Origin: Empedobacter brevis_A
GTDB lineage: Bacteria > Bacteroidota > Bacteroidia > Flavobacteriales > Weeksellaceae
Direction: 5' to 3'
Assembly (NCBI RefSeq): GCF_965118635.1
Contig: NZ_CBCPHV010000010.1
Span: 1-64,000, forward strand
DNA length: 64,000 nt
Below are positions 46,464-55,642 of the stretch, one piece after another. A program made the translations under genes and the position numbers. How positions within the stretch are numbered: the stretch's first letter is position 1; each line of letters starts with the position of its first letter. The notes beneath the pieces are model-generated. The model did not search any database. It saw only the letters and a list, made by a program, of their open reading frames with translations, and was not told the origin of the DNA.

Positions 46464-47417
46464 CTAATAATCGCTCGCTTCCGTAAGAAGTTTTATATCA
46501 TCATGAGAAAGCTGAACATTTACTGCTTCTACAAAAGCATCAATATGTTGTTCTTTAGTTGCACTCGCAATAGGAGCTACAATAGTTTTTTGTTCTAATA
46601 ACCAAGCTAAAGCAACCGCAGAATAAGAAATATTGTGTTGATTAGAAACTGTATTTAAAGCATCAAGAATACGATATCCTCTTTCATTTAAGTATTTTTT
46701 TATTCCATCACCACGTAAGCTTTTCTGTAAATCTTCTTCTCCTTTATATTTCCCTGATAGAAAACCACTTGCTAAACTATAATATGGTATTACAGCAAGG
46801 TTATATTTCTCAGCAACCGGTTGCAAAAATTCTTCGAAATGTTGACGATCGTATAAATTATATTCGGGTTGCAAGGTTTTATATTGTGGTAAATTATAAA
46901 GATTTGATTTCTCCAAAGATTCTATCAATCGCTCAGAAGAAAAATTAGAAGCTCCAATAAAACGAACCTTACCTTCTTTTATTAATTGGTTATAAGCAGA
47001 TAATGTTTCTTCTACAGGCGTATTAACATCATCATAATGCGTTTGATACAAATCAATATAATCAGTCTGTAAACGAGTAAGAGAATCATCAATTTCTTTT
47101 AAGATATGAGCCTTAGTCGTATTCGGCTTATCTTGAACTATATTTCGTCCGCCTACTTTTGTAGCTAAAACTATTTGATCTCTTTTTCCTCGCGATTTTA
47201 ACCAATTTCCGATAATTTTTTCTGATTCTGTTCCAACATTACCAGGAACCCAATGAGAATAATTATTAGAAGTATCAATGGCATTAAATCCTCTATCTAA
47301 AAAAGCATCTAATATTTTAAAAGATTCTTCTTCATTCAATGTCCAACCAAAAACATTTCCTCCGAAAAAAATTGGTTTTATCTGTAAATCTGTATTTCCT
47401 AATTGTACACTTTTCAT
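46464..47417 (-). CDS. Aldo/keto reductase
   Basis: 317 residues from ATG 47417; an ATG three codons upstream is possible. The AKR barrel shows FNAIDTSNNYSHW with the catalytic Asp and Tyr, LATKVGG with the Lys, YIDLYQTHYDD with the His, and GASNFSSERL for NADPH binding. A cytosolic NADPH-dependent oxidoreductase of unknown carbonyl substrate. It heads the run with the MFS gene and arfB. Confidence 0.9.
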   Translation of the reverse strand: MKSVQLGNTDLQIKPIFFGGNVFGWTLNEEESFKILDAFLDRGFNAIDTSNNYSHWVPGNVGTESEKIIGNWLKSRGKRDQIVLATKVGGRNIVQDKPNTTKAHILKEIDDSLTRLQTDYIDLYQTHYDDVNTPVEETLSAYNQLIKEGKVRFIGASNFSSERLIESLEKSNLYNLPQYKTLQPEYNLYDRQHFEEFLQPVAEKYNLAVIPYYSLASGFLSGKYKGEEDLQKSLRGDGIKKYLNERGYRILDALNTVSNQHNISYSAVALAWLLEQKTIVAPIASATKEQHIDAFVEAVNVQLSHDDIKLLTEASDY

Positions 47418-47430
47418 AAGAATCAAAGAT

Positions 47431-47457
47431 AAAAAAAAAGCTACTTTTCAGTAGCTT
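47431..47457 (-). terminator. Intrinsic terminator of the sensor-kinase operon
   Basis: On the minus strand AAGCTACT / AGTAGCTT with loop GAAA and a T9 run. It lies 220 bases after the sensor stop and just before the aldo/keto reductase; the gap 47458-47680 shows no gene. Confidence 0.78.
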
Positions 47458-47680
47458 CTTTCTTGTAAAATTTTTTGACTCACACGTCGAAAAATGTAAC
47501 TTTTAAGATACTTATAGTGTCTTCATAGGTTTAGAAAACGAAGTATCTAAGTTTAATACTTAGTTTGAAATCGATAAACAAATTTAATCATCACATAACA
47601 TTTATCATAAAAACACATTCCTAACTTAGTGAACTATCGTTTTAACAAGGTGAAATTTGAATATATTCAAGTAAAATACT

Positions 47681-50600
47681 TTATTGAATGTTTAAAATCA
47701 TTTTAACAACTGTTCCATTTTTATGAAAATCAATAAATATATTTTTTTCAGAATTTTGATTCAAAAGATGTAATCTTTCTTCTATAATTTTTAGCGCTTT
47801 AGATTCATAGATTTTACTAGTTTTAGTATTCCTATTACTTCCATTTCCATTATCTTCGATAATTAGTTGTAAGTAATTGTTTTCCAAAAGTAGAGTTAGT
47901 TTTATTTTTGGTTCTAAATTATTTTTATCAAAAGCATGAACAAATGCGTTTTCAATTATTGGTTGAATTAGCATTGGTGGAATCTTTATTTTATAAATAT
48001 CCAATTGATCATCTAGTTCAATTTCAAATAAAATTTTGTTTTGCCATCTAAAATTTTCAACTTCTACATACAATTTCAAAAAATCAATTTCATCATTTAA
48101 ACTAATTTCATCTTTGGTTGACAAGTTTAACATTTGACGAATTAAATGAGAAAATCTTCCAAGAGAATTTAGCGCATTATCAATATCATTATCCAAAATA
48201 TAAAACTGAATAGAATTGAGAACATTGAAAATAAAATGAGGATTCATTTGCGATTGCAATGCTGTTAACTTAGTTTCCGTCAATTGACGTTCTAATTGTA
48301 ATCGCTTATTTTCTTGTTGATTAATCTCGTTTAATTGATTTATTTTTAATTGATTAAATTTATTTAAAGTTCTGATTTTATTCGAATTGTACTTGTAAAT
48401 AATCAACCCACAAACAAAAACTGAAATTAAAATAAAATAAATATTCAAATAAAAAGGTTCGGCTATATCCAAAGATAGAAGATTTACTACCTGTTTTTCG
48501 CCATTATTCGTATCGGTTATTTCTAATTGAATTTTATATTTTCCATAACGTAAATTCCCTAAAAAAATGGTTTCTTCAGTAAAATATTCATTCCAATTTT
48601 CTTCAGGATTAATCCGATATCTGTATTTATAATTTTCAGGAAAATTTGCATCTACAATAGAAAAGTTTACAACTAAATTATTCTCATCATTCTTTAATTT
48701 CAAATCTTTATCAATTAAATCGAACCACGCAAATTTTTCATCGCCAAACGCAGTATCGTTTATTTTAAGATTTGTAATTAAAACTTTTTTTGGATGATTT
48801 GGTTGATGCAATAGATTATTCAAATCTAATTTATAATATCCATTTTCAACACCAAGAAAAACAGTTTTTCCATCGAAAGCAGAGGAATGTATATCCTTAT
48901 TTACAAAACCTTGTCCGTTACTTATTGTATAAATTTTATCATTGTTAAAAACCAATAAATTTCGATTTGTTCCAATAAAAATACTTTCTCCAAAAATATC
49001 GATAGAACTTATATTTTCTCCTCCAATATCGCGAATATTGATTATTCTTTTGGTGATTAATTCATCTCCGTTTATCTGTAAAATGTACACTTTTGCAAAC
49101 TCAGTTGCAACGATTATTTGATTATTTCCTATACATTTTATCATTTTCAACTTCGTTTCCTTGAATTGATTATTCTGCAAATAAGAAATGAATTTTCCGT
49201 TCTCATATTTAAACAAACCATCTAAAGAAGAACCGAAAAAAACGGCATTTTTATTCTGCGAAATTGAAACAACATCTTTCGGAACATTTCCTTGTGCAGC
49301 AGAAAATGATTTGTATTTTATGTTTTTTAAATCATCAAAAATTAAAATTCCTCCAGAAGGATTTGTTTGAATAAACTGATTATTGAAATAAGTAAATCGG
49401 TTTGTTTTATTTGGAAGATAATGCGTGAAATTCCCTTCAAAATCTAATTCAAAAAGCCCTAAATTAGTGGCAATTAAGAAGGATTCGTTGTGAATTATAA
49501 TTTTATAAAATCGAAGATTTTTAGCTTTTAAATCATAATCTATTTCGGAAAAATCTTTGTTCGATTGATTCAGAAAATTTCTATATTTTTCTTTATTTTG
49601 AAGCATATAAGTATAGAAATCATCCTTTTTTGCTATTTTTTTGAATTCATTATTTTCTTTAAGATAAAGTCCTTCTGGCGTTAAAAAATAGGGAACATTT
49701 TTTATTTTGAGTATTTCTATAATTCTTTTATTATCAATTGCCGAAAAATCTAAAAAATGATTGAAATGAACTTCAAAAAGTCCTTTATCTAAAGTTCCGA
49801 CATAAATTAAATCATCTGTTTTGCTGTTAAAAATTCGATAAGGATAATCGGAAGTTATCTTGAATTTTTGCGTTTGATCATTTATTCCGTTAGTTGTAAT
49901 TTCCGAAACGATTCCATTGCCAGAACCTATATCATTCCCAACTATAAGTAAAGAATTTCTTTTTTTAGAAAAATTATGATTTCGAATAATTGGCAAATCG
50001 GAGGTTACATAATTTGATTTTTGGTTAAAGAAATCATTTAATGAAATTTTTTTGAGTCCTTTTGAAGAAGAAAAATATATATTTTTATGATAAACGAAAC
50101 TATAATTTATTTTATCAAATGGGCTGATTAATTTTAGTTTTGAAGGTGTAACTTCATAAATTCCATGATCAATCGTTGTGACATATATTTTATTTTGATA
50201 GTCAAAAAAAGAAACGGCTTCGAAAACAATATTATTATTTTTCTCAAATGAAGGATTATATATTTTGTTTGATTTCGGATCAATAATAGAAACTCCTCCT
50301 TGAGTTGCAACATATATTAAATCATTAATATAAAACAAATTACGAACTCTATCCGAAACTAAACCTTTATGTGTATTTATTTGTTCGAAATCTTGACCTG
50401 AAAATTTTAAAATTCCTTCGCCATAACTCCCAAACCAAATATTATGCTCTTTATCTTCTATGATTGACCAAATATTATTGTACTGAACTTTCTCAAAACG
50501 TTTTAGTATTTTGAAGTTATTCATATCTTTTACAAAAACGCCATAACGAGTTCCTACCCAAACAAAATTTCTTGAATCTTTATAGATGCTCAAAATTTCA

Positions 50601-50713
50601 TTAGCTGGTAAACCGTTTTCGTAAGTGTATTGTTTTGTTAAAACAAATTGTGCGAAAAGTTGATTTGAGTAAAGAATAAAAAGAATGAATAATACCGATT
50701 TACGAAACCACAT
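47681..50713 (-). CDS. LytS-type sensor histidine kinase with beta-propeller and Y_Y_Y domain
   Basis: 1010 residues. Signal peptide, a seven-bladed-like periplasmic beta-propeller (repeated two-component regulator propeller units such as NIWSIIEDKEHNIWFGSYGEG and FVWVGTRYGVF), a Y_Y_Y domain, one membrane helix (LNIYFILISVFVCGLIIY), a coiled coil and a His_kinase (PF06580) domain with the phospho-acceptor His826 in NPHFIFN. The C-terminal ATPase shows IIEDNGNG. It senses an envelope signal and phosphorylates the LytTR regulator encoded directly upstream, with which it overlaps by 14 bases. Similar pairs regulate envelope or nutrient genes; the signal is not apparent. Confidence 0.9.
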   Translation of the reverse strand: MWFRKSVLFILFILYSNQLFAQFVLTKQYTYENGLPANEILSIYKDSRNFVWVGTRYGVFVKDMNNFKILKRFEKVQYNNIWSIIEDKEHNIWFGSYGEGILKFSGQDFEQINTHKGLVSDRVRNLFYINDLIYVATQGGVSIIDPKSNKIYNPSFEKNNNIVFEAVSFFDYQNKIYVTTIDHGIYEVTPSKLKLISPFDKINYSFVYHKNIYFSSSKGLKKISLNDFFNQKSNYVTSDLPIIRNHNFSKKRNSLLIVGNDIGSGNGIVSEITTNGINDQTQKFKITSDYPYRIFNSKTDDLIYVGTLDKGLFEVHFNHFLDFSAIDNKRIIEILKIKNVPYFLTPEGLYLKENNEFKKIAKKDDFYTYMLQNKEKYRNFLNQSNKDFSEIDYDLKAKNLRFYKIIIHNESFLIATNLGLFELDFEGNFTHYLPNKTNRFTYFNNQFIQTNPSGGILIFDDLKNIKYKSFSAAQGNVPKDVVSISQNKNAVFFGSSLDGLFKYENGKFISYLQNNQFKETKLKMIKCIGNNQIIVATEFAKVYILQINGDELITKRIINIRDIGGENISSIDIFGESIFIGTNRNLLVFNNDKIYTISNGQGFVNKDIHSSAFDGKTVFLGVENGYYKLDLNNLLHQPNHPKKVLITNLKINDTAFGDEKFAWFDLIDKDLKLKNDENNLVVNFSIVDANFPENYKYRYRINPEENWNEYFTEETIFLGNLRYGKYKIQLEITDTNNGEKQVVNLLSLDIAEPFYLNIYFILISVFVCGLIIYKYNSNKIRTLNKFNQLKINQLNEINQQENKRLQLERQLTETKLTALQSQMNPHFIFNVLNSIQFYILDNDIDNALNSLGRFSHLIRQMLNLSTKDEISLNDEIDFLKLYVEVENFRWQNKILFEIELDDQLDIYKIKIPPMLIQPIIENAFVHAFDKNNLEPKIKLTLLLENNYLQLIIEDNGNGSNRNTKTSKIYESKALKIIEERLHLLNQNSEKNIFIDFHKNGTVVKMILNIQ

Positions 50714-51494
50714 TCGATAGAATTTTATAACCCAATGATGTGACAGGAAGATTTGTTTCTCCTCCTTTTGGCGAACAGTTTAAGATTAATTGATTATTTC
50801 GTTTATCAATTTTTTTTGCAAAATTTATATTCACCAAATACGAACGATTTACTCTAAAAAAATTTGTTTGATTGATTAGATTCTCAACTTCTTTCAATGT
50901 TTTTGTTATCATAAAAACATCATCTTTGGTATAAATTGTACAATAACAATCATCTGCTTTGCAATAAATGATTTCATCAATTTTTAGAACCAAAACTTCA
51001 GTTATTGAAGGAATAAAAATTATTCCGTGTTCATTTTTAAAAATTTCCTTTAAATTTTCAGTCTCTAATTCTTCTTCTGCATCTTCTTTTATCAGTTCAA
51101 TTTTGTTAGTTTTATTCTGATTATTTTTTCGTAATTCAAAACGATTGATAAGAATTTTAAGATCAGAAATAGAAATTGGTTTCATCAAATATCCCAAACA
51201 TCCCCATTGGTTAACTGCTTGCAAAATATAATCTGAATGGGCGGTTGTGAAAATCACGTCAAAAGAAATATCTTCAAAGTAATCAAATAATTTGAAACCA
51301 AATTCTTCTGGCATTTGAATATCTAAAAAAACAATATCAGGTAGATTTTCCTTTATCTTTTCCACTCCTTCTTTTACAGAACTTGCTGTTTCTATGGAAC
51401 TAAAAAAATCGGGTATTGCACGTTCTATAATTTTTTTTAATCCTTGTTGAGCATAGTGTTCATCATCAATAATAAGAGCTTTATAATTGTCCAT
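50700..51494 (-). CDS. LytTR-family DNA-binding response regulator
   Basis: 264 residues. The receiver domain has the acidic pocket IDDEHYA and the phospho-acceptor Asp58 in FLDIQMP, Thr in FTTAHSD and Lys in LMKPI; a LytTR DNA-binding domain occupies about residues 155-260 (YCKADDCYCTIYT, then FFRVNRSYLVNI). Gene order regulator-kinase with overlapping ends marks it as the partner of the propeller kinase. Targets unknown; no LytTR site pair was identified in the window. Confidence 0.92.
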   Translation of the reverse strand: MDNYKALIIDDEHYAQQGLKKIIERAIPDFFSSIETASSVKEGVEKIKENLPDIVFLDIQMPEEFGFKLFDYFEDISFDVIFTTAHSDYILQAVNQWGCLGYLMKPISISDLKILINRFELRKNNQNKTNKIELIKEDAEEELETENLKEIFKNEHGIIFIPSITEVLVLKIDEIIYCKADDCYCTIYTKDDVFMITKTLKEVENLINQTNFFRVNRSYLVNINFAKKIDKRNNQLILNCSPKGGETNLPVTSLGYKILSNVVS

Positions 51495-51524
51495 TTTGGC
51501 GTATTTACTACAAATATAAAATAA

Positions 51525-51553
51525 AAAAGGATGCCCTATACGAACATCCTTTT
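51525..51553 (-). terminator. Intrinsic terminator of the downstream MFS gene
   Basis: AAAAGGATG / CATCCTTTT stem with loop CCCTATACGAA; T6 on the minus strand follows. It separates the MFS gene from the response regulator. Confidence 0.82.
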
Positions 51554-51573
51554 ATTATAATTAAAGTGTTATT

Positions 51574-52728
51574 TTATACTCTTTTACTTTTTAATTGTAA
51601 GAAAATCGCTGCGATTATAGATCCAACAGATGCCATGATAAAACCAACCCACAATTGTGAATTGAAACCTAATCCCATCGCGATTGGAATTCCTCCTAAA
51701 AATGCACCTAAAGCATTTCCTACATTAAAACTTGCTTGACCAGCTGCAGCAGCTAAAGTTTCGGAACCTTTTCCGTTATTAATCAACATCATTTGGATTG
51801 GTGAACCAATTGTGAAAGCAATTAATCCTGTTATAAATGACATTATATAAGCCATTTCTTGGATGTGCGAAGTGAAATAAACTATCACTAAACAAATTGC
51901 CATAGAAGCAAATGAGATAATTGCTGCTTTATTTGGAGACATTGTATCAGCTAATTTTCCTCCGATAAAATTTCCTACAAACATTCCTAAACCAATCAAT
52001 GTCATAATAATTGGAACTTTTGTTTTTGGTAAATCTGCCACATTTGTCATTAATGGAGAAATATAACTTATCCACGCAAATAAGCCTGATGTCCCAATAG
52101 ATATCATCACAATTAATACCCAAGCTTCCCATTTTTTGAAAAAACTTAATTGTTCCACCAAACTTCCTTTATTGGTATTTTTCACATTTGGAACCCAAAG
52201 AGAAATGGCTAACATTGTGATTAATCCTAAACTTGCTATAATCCCGAATGTTAATCGCCACGAAAATAATTGTCCCAATTTTGTTCCTAATGGAACTCCG
52301 ACCAAATTAGCGAACGTTAATCCTGCAAACATAATAGAAATGGCTTGAGCTTCTTTTCCTTTTGTTGCTAATTGTGCTGCAACAACAGAACCTACACCAA
52401 AAAAAGCTCCGTGTGGTAAACCAGACATAAAACGAGCAATTAATAAGGTATTATAACTTGGTGCAATTACAAATAATGAATTAAAAATTGTAAACAATAA
52501 CATAAAAAAGATCAATACTTTTTTAGGAGAATATTTGCTTGTAGCCATGATTAATGTTGGAGCGCCAACCATTACACCCATTGCATAGATTGATATAAAA
52601 TTCCCTGCTGTTGGAATTGAAACATTCAAATCTTTTGCAAAATCTTCTAAAACTCCCATCATCGAAAATTCCGTCATTCCGATGGCTAAACCTCCCATTG
52701 CTAAGGCAAGTAAACTCTTTTTTACCAT
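51574..52728 (-). CDS. MFS transporter (AraJ/sugar efflux type)
   Basis: 384 residues, twelve hydrophobic helices, a first-helix ALAMGGLAIGMTEFSMMG motif, then PTAGNFISIYAMGVMVGAPTL and MSGLPHGAFFGVGSV. This is the DHA1 family of proton-coupled export of sugars and drugs. Substrate unknown. It follows the VOC gene by eight bases on the same strand, hence an operon with the VOC and NamA-like genes. Confidence 0.86.
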   Translation of the reverse strand: MVKKSLLALAMGGLAIGMTEFSMMGVLEDFAKDLNVSIPTAGNFISIYAMGVMVGAPTLIMATSKYSPKKVLIFFMLLFTIFNSLFVIAPSYNTLLIARFMSGLPHGAFFGVGSVVAAQLATKGKEAQAISIMFAGLTFANLVGVPLGTKLGQLFSWRLTFGIIASLGLITMLAISLWVPNVKNTNKGSLVEQLSFFKKWEAWVLIVMISIGTSGLFAWISYISPLMTNVADLPKTKVPIIMTLIGLGMFVGNFIGGKLADTMSPNKAAIISFASMAICLVIVYFTSHIQEMAYIMSFITGLIAFTIGSPIQMMLINNGKGSETLAAAAGQASFNVGNALGAFLGGIPIAMGLGFNSQLWVGFIMASVGSIIAAIFLQLKSKRV

Positions 52729-52736
52729 TTATTCTT

Positions 52737-53126
52737 TTATTCTTCGTATAATTCAATCGGCAAACCATCTGGATCTTCAAAAAAAGTAAACTTCTTTTGC
52801 GTATATTCATCCACTCGAATTGGCTCTACCGCTATATTCAACTGCATTAACTTCTCTACTTCTTTTTCTATATTATCCACTGCAAAAGCAATATGTCTCA
52901 AACCAGAAGCTTCTGGACGAGAAACACGTTTTGGTGGATTTAGAAAAGAAAATAATTCGACGCAGTAATAATTTTGCAAAGCTAAATCTAATTTATAAGA
53001 ATCACGTTCTTTTCTGTAAACTTCTTGCACAATTTCGAAACCTAAAATTTTTGTATAAAATTCTTTCGACTTTTGATAATCCGAACAAATAATTGCGATA
53101 TGATGTATTTTTTTTAATGCTAACAT
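52737..53126 (-). CDS. VOC-family (glyoxalase-like) metalloenzyme
   Basis: 129 residues. Two beta-alpha-beta-beta-beta modules: HHIAIICSDYQKSKEFYTKILGF with the first metal His, YCVELFSFL, HIAFAVDNIEKEVEKL with another metal His, and FFEDPDGLPIELYEE with the Glu. This matches the YaeR/SMU1112c-like VOC group related to glyoxalase I. Substrate unknown. Spacing to the NamA-like gene (3 bases) suggests one operon. Confidence 0.88.
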   Translation of the reverse strand: MLALKKIHHIAIICSDYQKSKEFYTKILGFEIVQEVYRKERDSYKLDLALQNYYCVELFSFLNPPKRVSRPEASGLRHIAFAVDNIEKEVEKLMQLNIAVEPIRVDEYTQKKFTFFEDPDGLPIELYEE

Positions 53127-53129
53127 ATT

Positions 53130-54209
53130 TTATGCATAATGATTATTTTTTGCTCTTTCGTATTGTGGCAACCATTTTATATCTTCATTCAACTCTTTTG
53201 CAGCACGCAGTGCAAAATAAGGATCACGTAATAATTCTCGCGCTATAAAAATTAAATCGGCTTCATTATTTTGAAGAATTTCTTCAGCTTGTTTTGGTTC
53301 AAAAATAAGTCCAACAGCTCCTGTAATTATATCAACTTGATTTTTGATTTCATTCGCAAATGGAACTTGATAATTTTTTTTGACATCAATTTCTTGGAAA
53401 CTAACTCCTCCTCCAGAAGAAACATCAACCACTTCTACTCCATTATCTTTTAGAATTTTACATAATTTGATTGTTTCTTCTAAATTCCAACCATTTTCTG
53501 CCCAATCTGTCGCGGATAAACGAATCCAAAGTGATTGAGTTGTAATATATTTTTTCATTTCTTCAACAATTTCCAAAACAAAACGAATTCTATTCTCGAA
53601 ACTGCCTCCATATTCATCTGCTCTATGATTAATTAAAGGAGATAAAAATTGATGAACCAAATATCCGTGAGCTCCATGAATTTCTAAAATTTCAAAACCA
53701 GATTTTATTGCACGTTCCGTTGCTTTTCCCCAATCTGTTATTAAACATTTAATTTCAGGAATAGTTAATTCGTGTGGAATTTCGTCAGATTCATTAAAAG
53801 GTAAATTAGAACTCGAAACTGTTTTCCAGCCATTTTTTTCTGTAGATGCTATATGATGATTTCCCAACCAAGGTTTTTCTGTACTTCCTTTTCGTCCAGC
53901 ATGAGCCAATTGTATACCAGGAACGCAATTATATTTCTTAATCTCAAAAGTTAATTTCTTATAAGCTTCTATATGTTCATCTTTCCAAATCCCCAAATCG
54001 CCATTCGAAATTCTTCCTTCTGGAACAATTGCTGTAGCTTCTAGAACAATTGCTGCAACATTTCCTACAGCACGAGAAACATAATGTTGAAGATGCCAAT
54101 CATTAGGAAATCCATCTTCCGAAGAATATTGACACATTGGCGACATAATGATTCTATTTTTTAACGAAATAGAATCATTTATTTTTATTGATTCGAATAA
54201 TTTGCTCAT
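53130..54209 (-). CDS. namA: NADPH:flavin oxidoreductase (Old yellow enzyme, NamA/YqjM-like)
   Basis: 359 residues. FMN barrel with MSPMCQYSSEDG, the catalytic HAGRKGS region, GFEILEIHGAHGYLVHQFLSPLINHR with substrate-binding His pair, and IFIARELLRDPYFAL for FMN phosphate. It reduces enones and nitro compounds with NADPH. Its start (54209) is only 22 bases from the suspected left end of the Mu-like prophage, so the prophage has probably landed in its promoter region. Confidence 0.92.
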   Translation of the reverse strand: MSKLFESIKINDSISLKNRIIMSPMCQYSSEDGFPNDWHLQHYVSRAVGNVAAIVLEATAIVPEGRISNGDLGIWKDEHIEAYKKLTFEIKKYNCVPGIQLAHAGRKGSTEKPWLGNHHIASTEKNGWKTVSSSNLPFNESDEIPHELTIPEIKCLITDWGKATERAIKSGFEILEIHGAHGYLVHQFLSPLINHRADEYGGSFENRIRFVLEIVEEMKKYITTQSLWIRLSATDWAENGWNLEETIKLCKILKDNGVEVVDVSSGGGVSFQEIDVKKNYQVPFANEIKNQVDIITGAVGLIFEPKQAEEILQNNEADLIFIARELLRDPYFALRAAKELNEDIKWLPQYERAKNNHYA

Positions 54210-54377
54210 TACTTCTCTATTTAATTAATATGTAATAAAAGTCGTAAATATCATTGATATTAGGGGCTAAATGAAAAGTATACCTAAAATAAAGGCTTTA
54301 ATTAAAAATAAATTGAATTTTGCGTGATTTGGTTTGAATTGAAATTAACAAAAATTAAACCTGTGAAGTTTATAAGT

Positions 54378-55250
54378 TTAATTTTTGCGCTTCTTTGGCT
54401 GTTCCAATTCAATTAAACGAGCTTCTAAATCATTCATACGATCATAAATGGTCGCTGGGTCTGGAATGTTGAACGACAAATAAAGTTTAACCTCCCAGAC
54501 CTCTTTTATTTCTTCAGGGGTGAAAGTCTTAGTTGCATAGATTCTGTTATCAGATTTCAAAAGAACATTACCATACTTCTCAATACGATTCAACGCTCTT
54601 TTTACTAAAATACCTTCATACTCAAACGATTGTATAACAAAAATGTAAACTCTACCATCTTTTATATCCTCGTTCCAATTCTCTTTCCACTCACCTACAA
54701 CATACGATTGATTCTGTATTGTTGGCTCCATAGAATCTCCTGCAACTTGGAACATACGAAATGTACCATTACTTATATTAGGTAAATTATAAGTAGGTAA
54801 ACTCTTTATAAATGTAGTATCTCCATAACCTGTAAGATAACCAGCAGCTGCTTTATTAGGTACTAAAACAACATTATCCCTCCCTTGCTTATCTACTGTT
54901 ACAACTTTTGGTGTATGGAAGTAATTTTCTTTTGGTTCTTTTGAAAGAGTAACATTTTTTGCACTTTTCGTTTCTTCTGAAAATGTTACACTATTTGTTA
55001 CACTATTGTTATGTAACAAATTTTGCACATTTCGTTTTAAAAAGTTTTTATCTCCAGTTAATAAAAATTCCCCCGAAACTAATACGCATTTTGCGTAAAG
55101 CAAATCTATGTCAAACGTATTTCTACTATACCAAGAAGACAAAGTTTGTGGCTTAATTCCTAAGAATTTAGCAAACTCAGTATCTGTACTAAAGCCATAC
55201 AGTTCTTTTATAGTGTTTAAAATGAATCGTTTATCAATATTTTTACTCAT
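54378..55250 (-). CDS. Phage CI/LexA-type repressor (HTH plus S24 peptidase)
   Basis: 290 residues. N-terminal CI-type helix-turn-helix (TEFAKFLGIKPQTLSSWYSRN), a variable linker, then an S24 peptidase: cleavage site Ala136-Gly137 in KAAAGY, nucleophile Ser173 in GDSMEP and general base Lys217 in LVKRA. It should maintain lysogeny and be cleaved with RecA help upon DNA damage. Transcribed away from the early operon. Its coding DNA contains one perfect TACGCA-TTT-TGCGTA operator (55083-55097) and its start codon lies in another, so autoregulation is likely. Confidence 0.92.
   Translation of the reverse strand: MSKNIDKRFILNTIKELYGFSTDTEFAKFLGIKPQTLSSWYSRNTFDIDLLYAKCVLVSGEFLLTGDKNFLKRNVQNLLHNNSVTNSVTFSEETKSAKNVTLSKEPKENYFHTPKVVTVDKQGRDNVVLVPNKAAAGYLTGYGDTTFIKSLPTYNLPNISNGTFRMFQVAGDSMEPTIQNQSYVVGEWKENWNEDIKDGRVYIFVIQSFEYEGILVKRALNRIEKYGNVLLKSDNRIYATKTFTPEEIKEVWEVKLYLSFNIPDPATIYDRMNDLEARLIELEQPKKRKN
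55083..55097. promoter_or_regulatory. Intragenic repressor operator (TACGCA-TTT-TGCGTA)
   Basis: A 15-base perfect palindrome identical to the operator at 55285-55299, here within the repressor coding region, 161 bases from the operator at its start codon. A half site TTTTGCGT also occurs at 54318-54325 near the left end. Confidence 0.6.
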
Positions 55251-55299
55251 TTTGCGTAAATATTTACTCGTTTTGTTGTTTTGTTACGCATTTTGCGTA
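55244..55299. promoter_or_regulatory. Operator array of the repressor (three sites, 20-21 bases apart)
   Basis: Sites at 55244-55258 (TACTCATTTTGCGTA, one mismatch from the palindrome, overlapping the repressor ATG), 55265-55279 (TACTCGTTTTGTTGT, degenerate) and 55285-55299 (perfect TACGCATTTTGCGTA). Starts are 21 and 20 bases apart, two helical turns, so dimers would line up on one DNA face. The third site overlaps the rightward early promoter. Confidence 0.68.
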
Positions 55300-55305
55300 T
55301 ATTTG
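55298..55305 (+). promoter_or_regulatory. Early rightward promoter -7 box
   Basis: TATATTTG matches TAnnTTTG; TTG at 55276-55278 lies 19 bases ahead as the -33 element. The box overlaps the perfect operator by two bases, so repressor would hide it. A leftward CAAAAGTA (minus TACTTTTG, 55322-55329) may drive the repressor. Confidence 0.6.
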
Positions 55306-55345
55306 TCCTGTTAGAACATCACAAAAGTAAGCAAAATAATTAAAT

Positions 55346-55534
55346 ATGAGCAGTATAATAAAAAATGCACGAAGTAATAAGATTTGGTATCAATTACATA
55401 AGGCGACAGGATTTAGTTCTTCTTACTGCAAAAAAGTAGTAACTGGAGATCGAGAAAAAAAATCAAAAGGAGCAAAAATGATTCTTAAAAAATTTAATGA
55501 AATAGCAGAAATACTTGAACCATGCAACAATTAA
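55346..55534 (+). CDS. Small Ner/Cro-like DNA-binding protein
   Basis: 62 residues, basic. The sequence NKIWYQLHKATGFSSSYCKKVVTGDREKK looks like a helix-turn-helix with a recognition helix; position directly after the early promoter and before the transposase is that of Ner in Mu or Cro in lambdoid phages. It probably damps early transcription or opposes the repressor. Recognition is by position and size more than by strong homology. Confidence 0.65.
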   Translation: MSSIIKNARSNKIWYQLHKATGFSSSYCKKVVTGDREKKSKGAKMILKKFNEIAEILEPCNN

Positions 55535-55599
55535 ATATAGAATTAGTATTAAAAGATTTCTTTAAAGAATTAGTAAAAGAAATTAACAACGAAAAATAA
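55522..55599 (+). CDS. Phage micro-ORF (25 aa)
   Basis: ATG 55522 overlaps the end of the Ner-like gene in another frame, giving a 25-residue amphipathic, acidic-basic helix (LNIELVLKDFFKELVKEINNEK) that stops at 55599, directly before the tRNA-like mini-helix. Overlap suggests translational coupling. Function unknown. Confidence 0.4.
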   Translation: MQQLNIELVLKDFFKELVKEINNEK

Positions 55600-55602
55600 T
55601 CA

Positions 55603-55642
55603 TCCTGATTGGCAAACTCCAAGGTTCGAGTCCTTGGCAGGA
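55603..55642 (+). ncRNA. tRNA T-arm/acceptor-like mini-helix, copy 1
   Basis: TCCTG (55603-55607) pairs with CAGGA (55638-55642); directly stacked is CCAAGG (55619-55624) with CCTTGG (55632-55637) closing a seven-base loop TTCGAGT, exactly a tRNA T-loop. The eleven bases between the arms (ATTGGCAAACT) replace the D and anticodon arms. The 3' flank reads ACA. TTGG (55609-55612) can also pair with CCAA (55619-55622) in competition. Located between the micro-ORF and the transposase. See copy 2 for the covariation. Confidence 0.55.

Noticed and set aside
55603..55642. Real tRNA gene at the mini-helix
   Set aside because: T-loop and acceptor-like stem are present but there is no D arm or anticodon arm, and 3' CCA is ACA; a functional tRNA cannot form.
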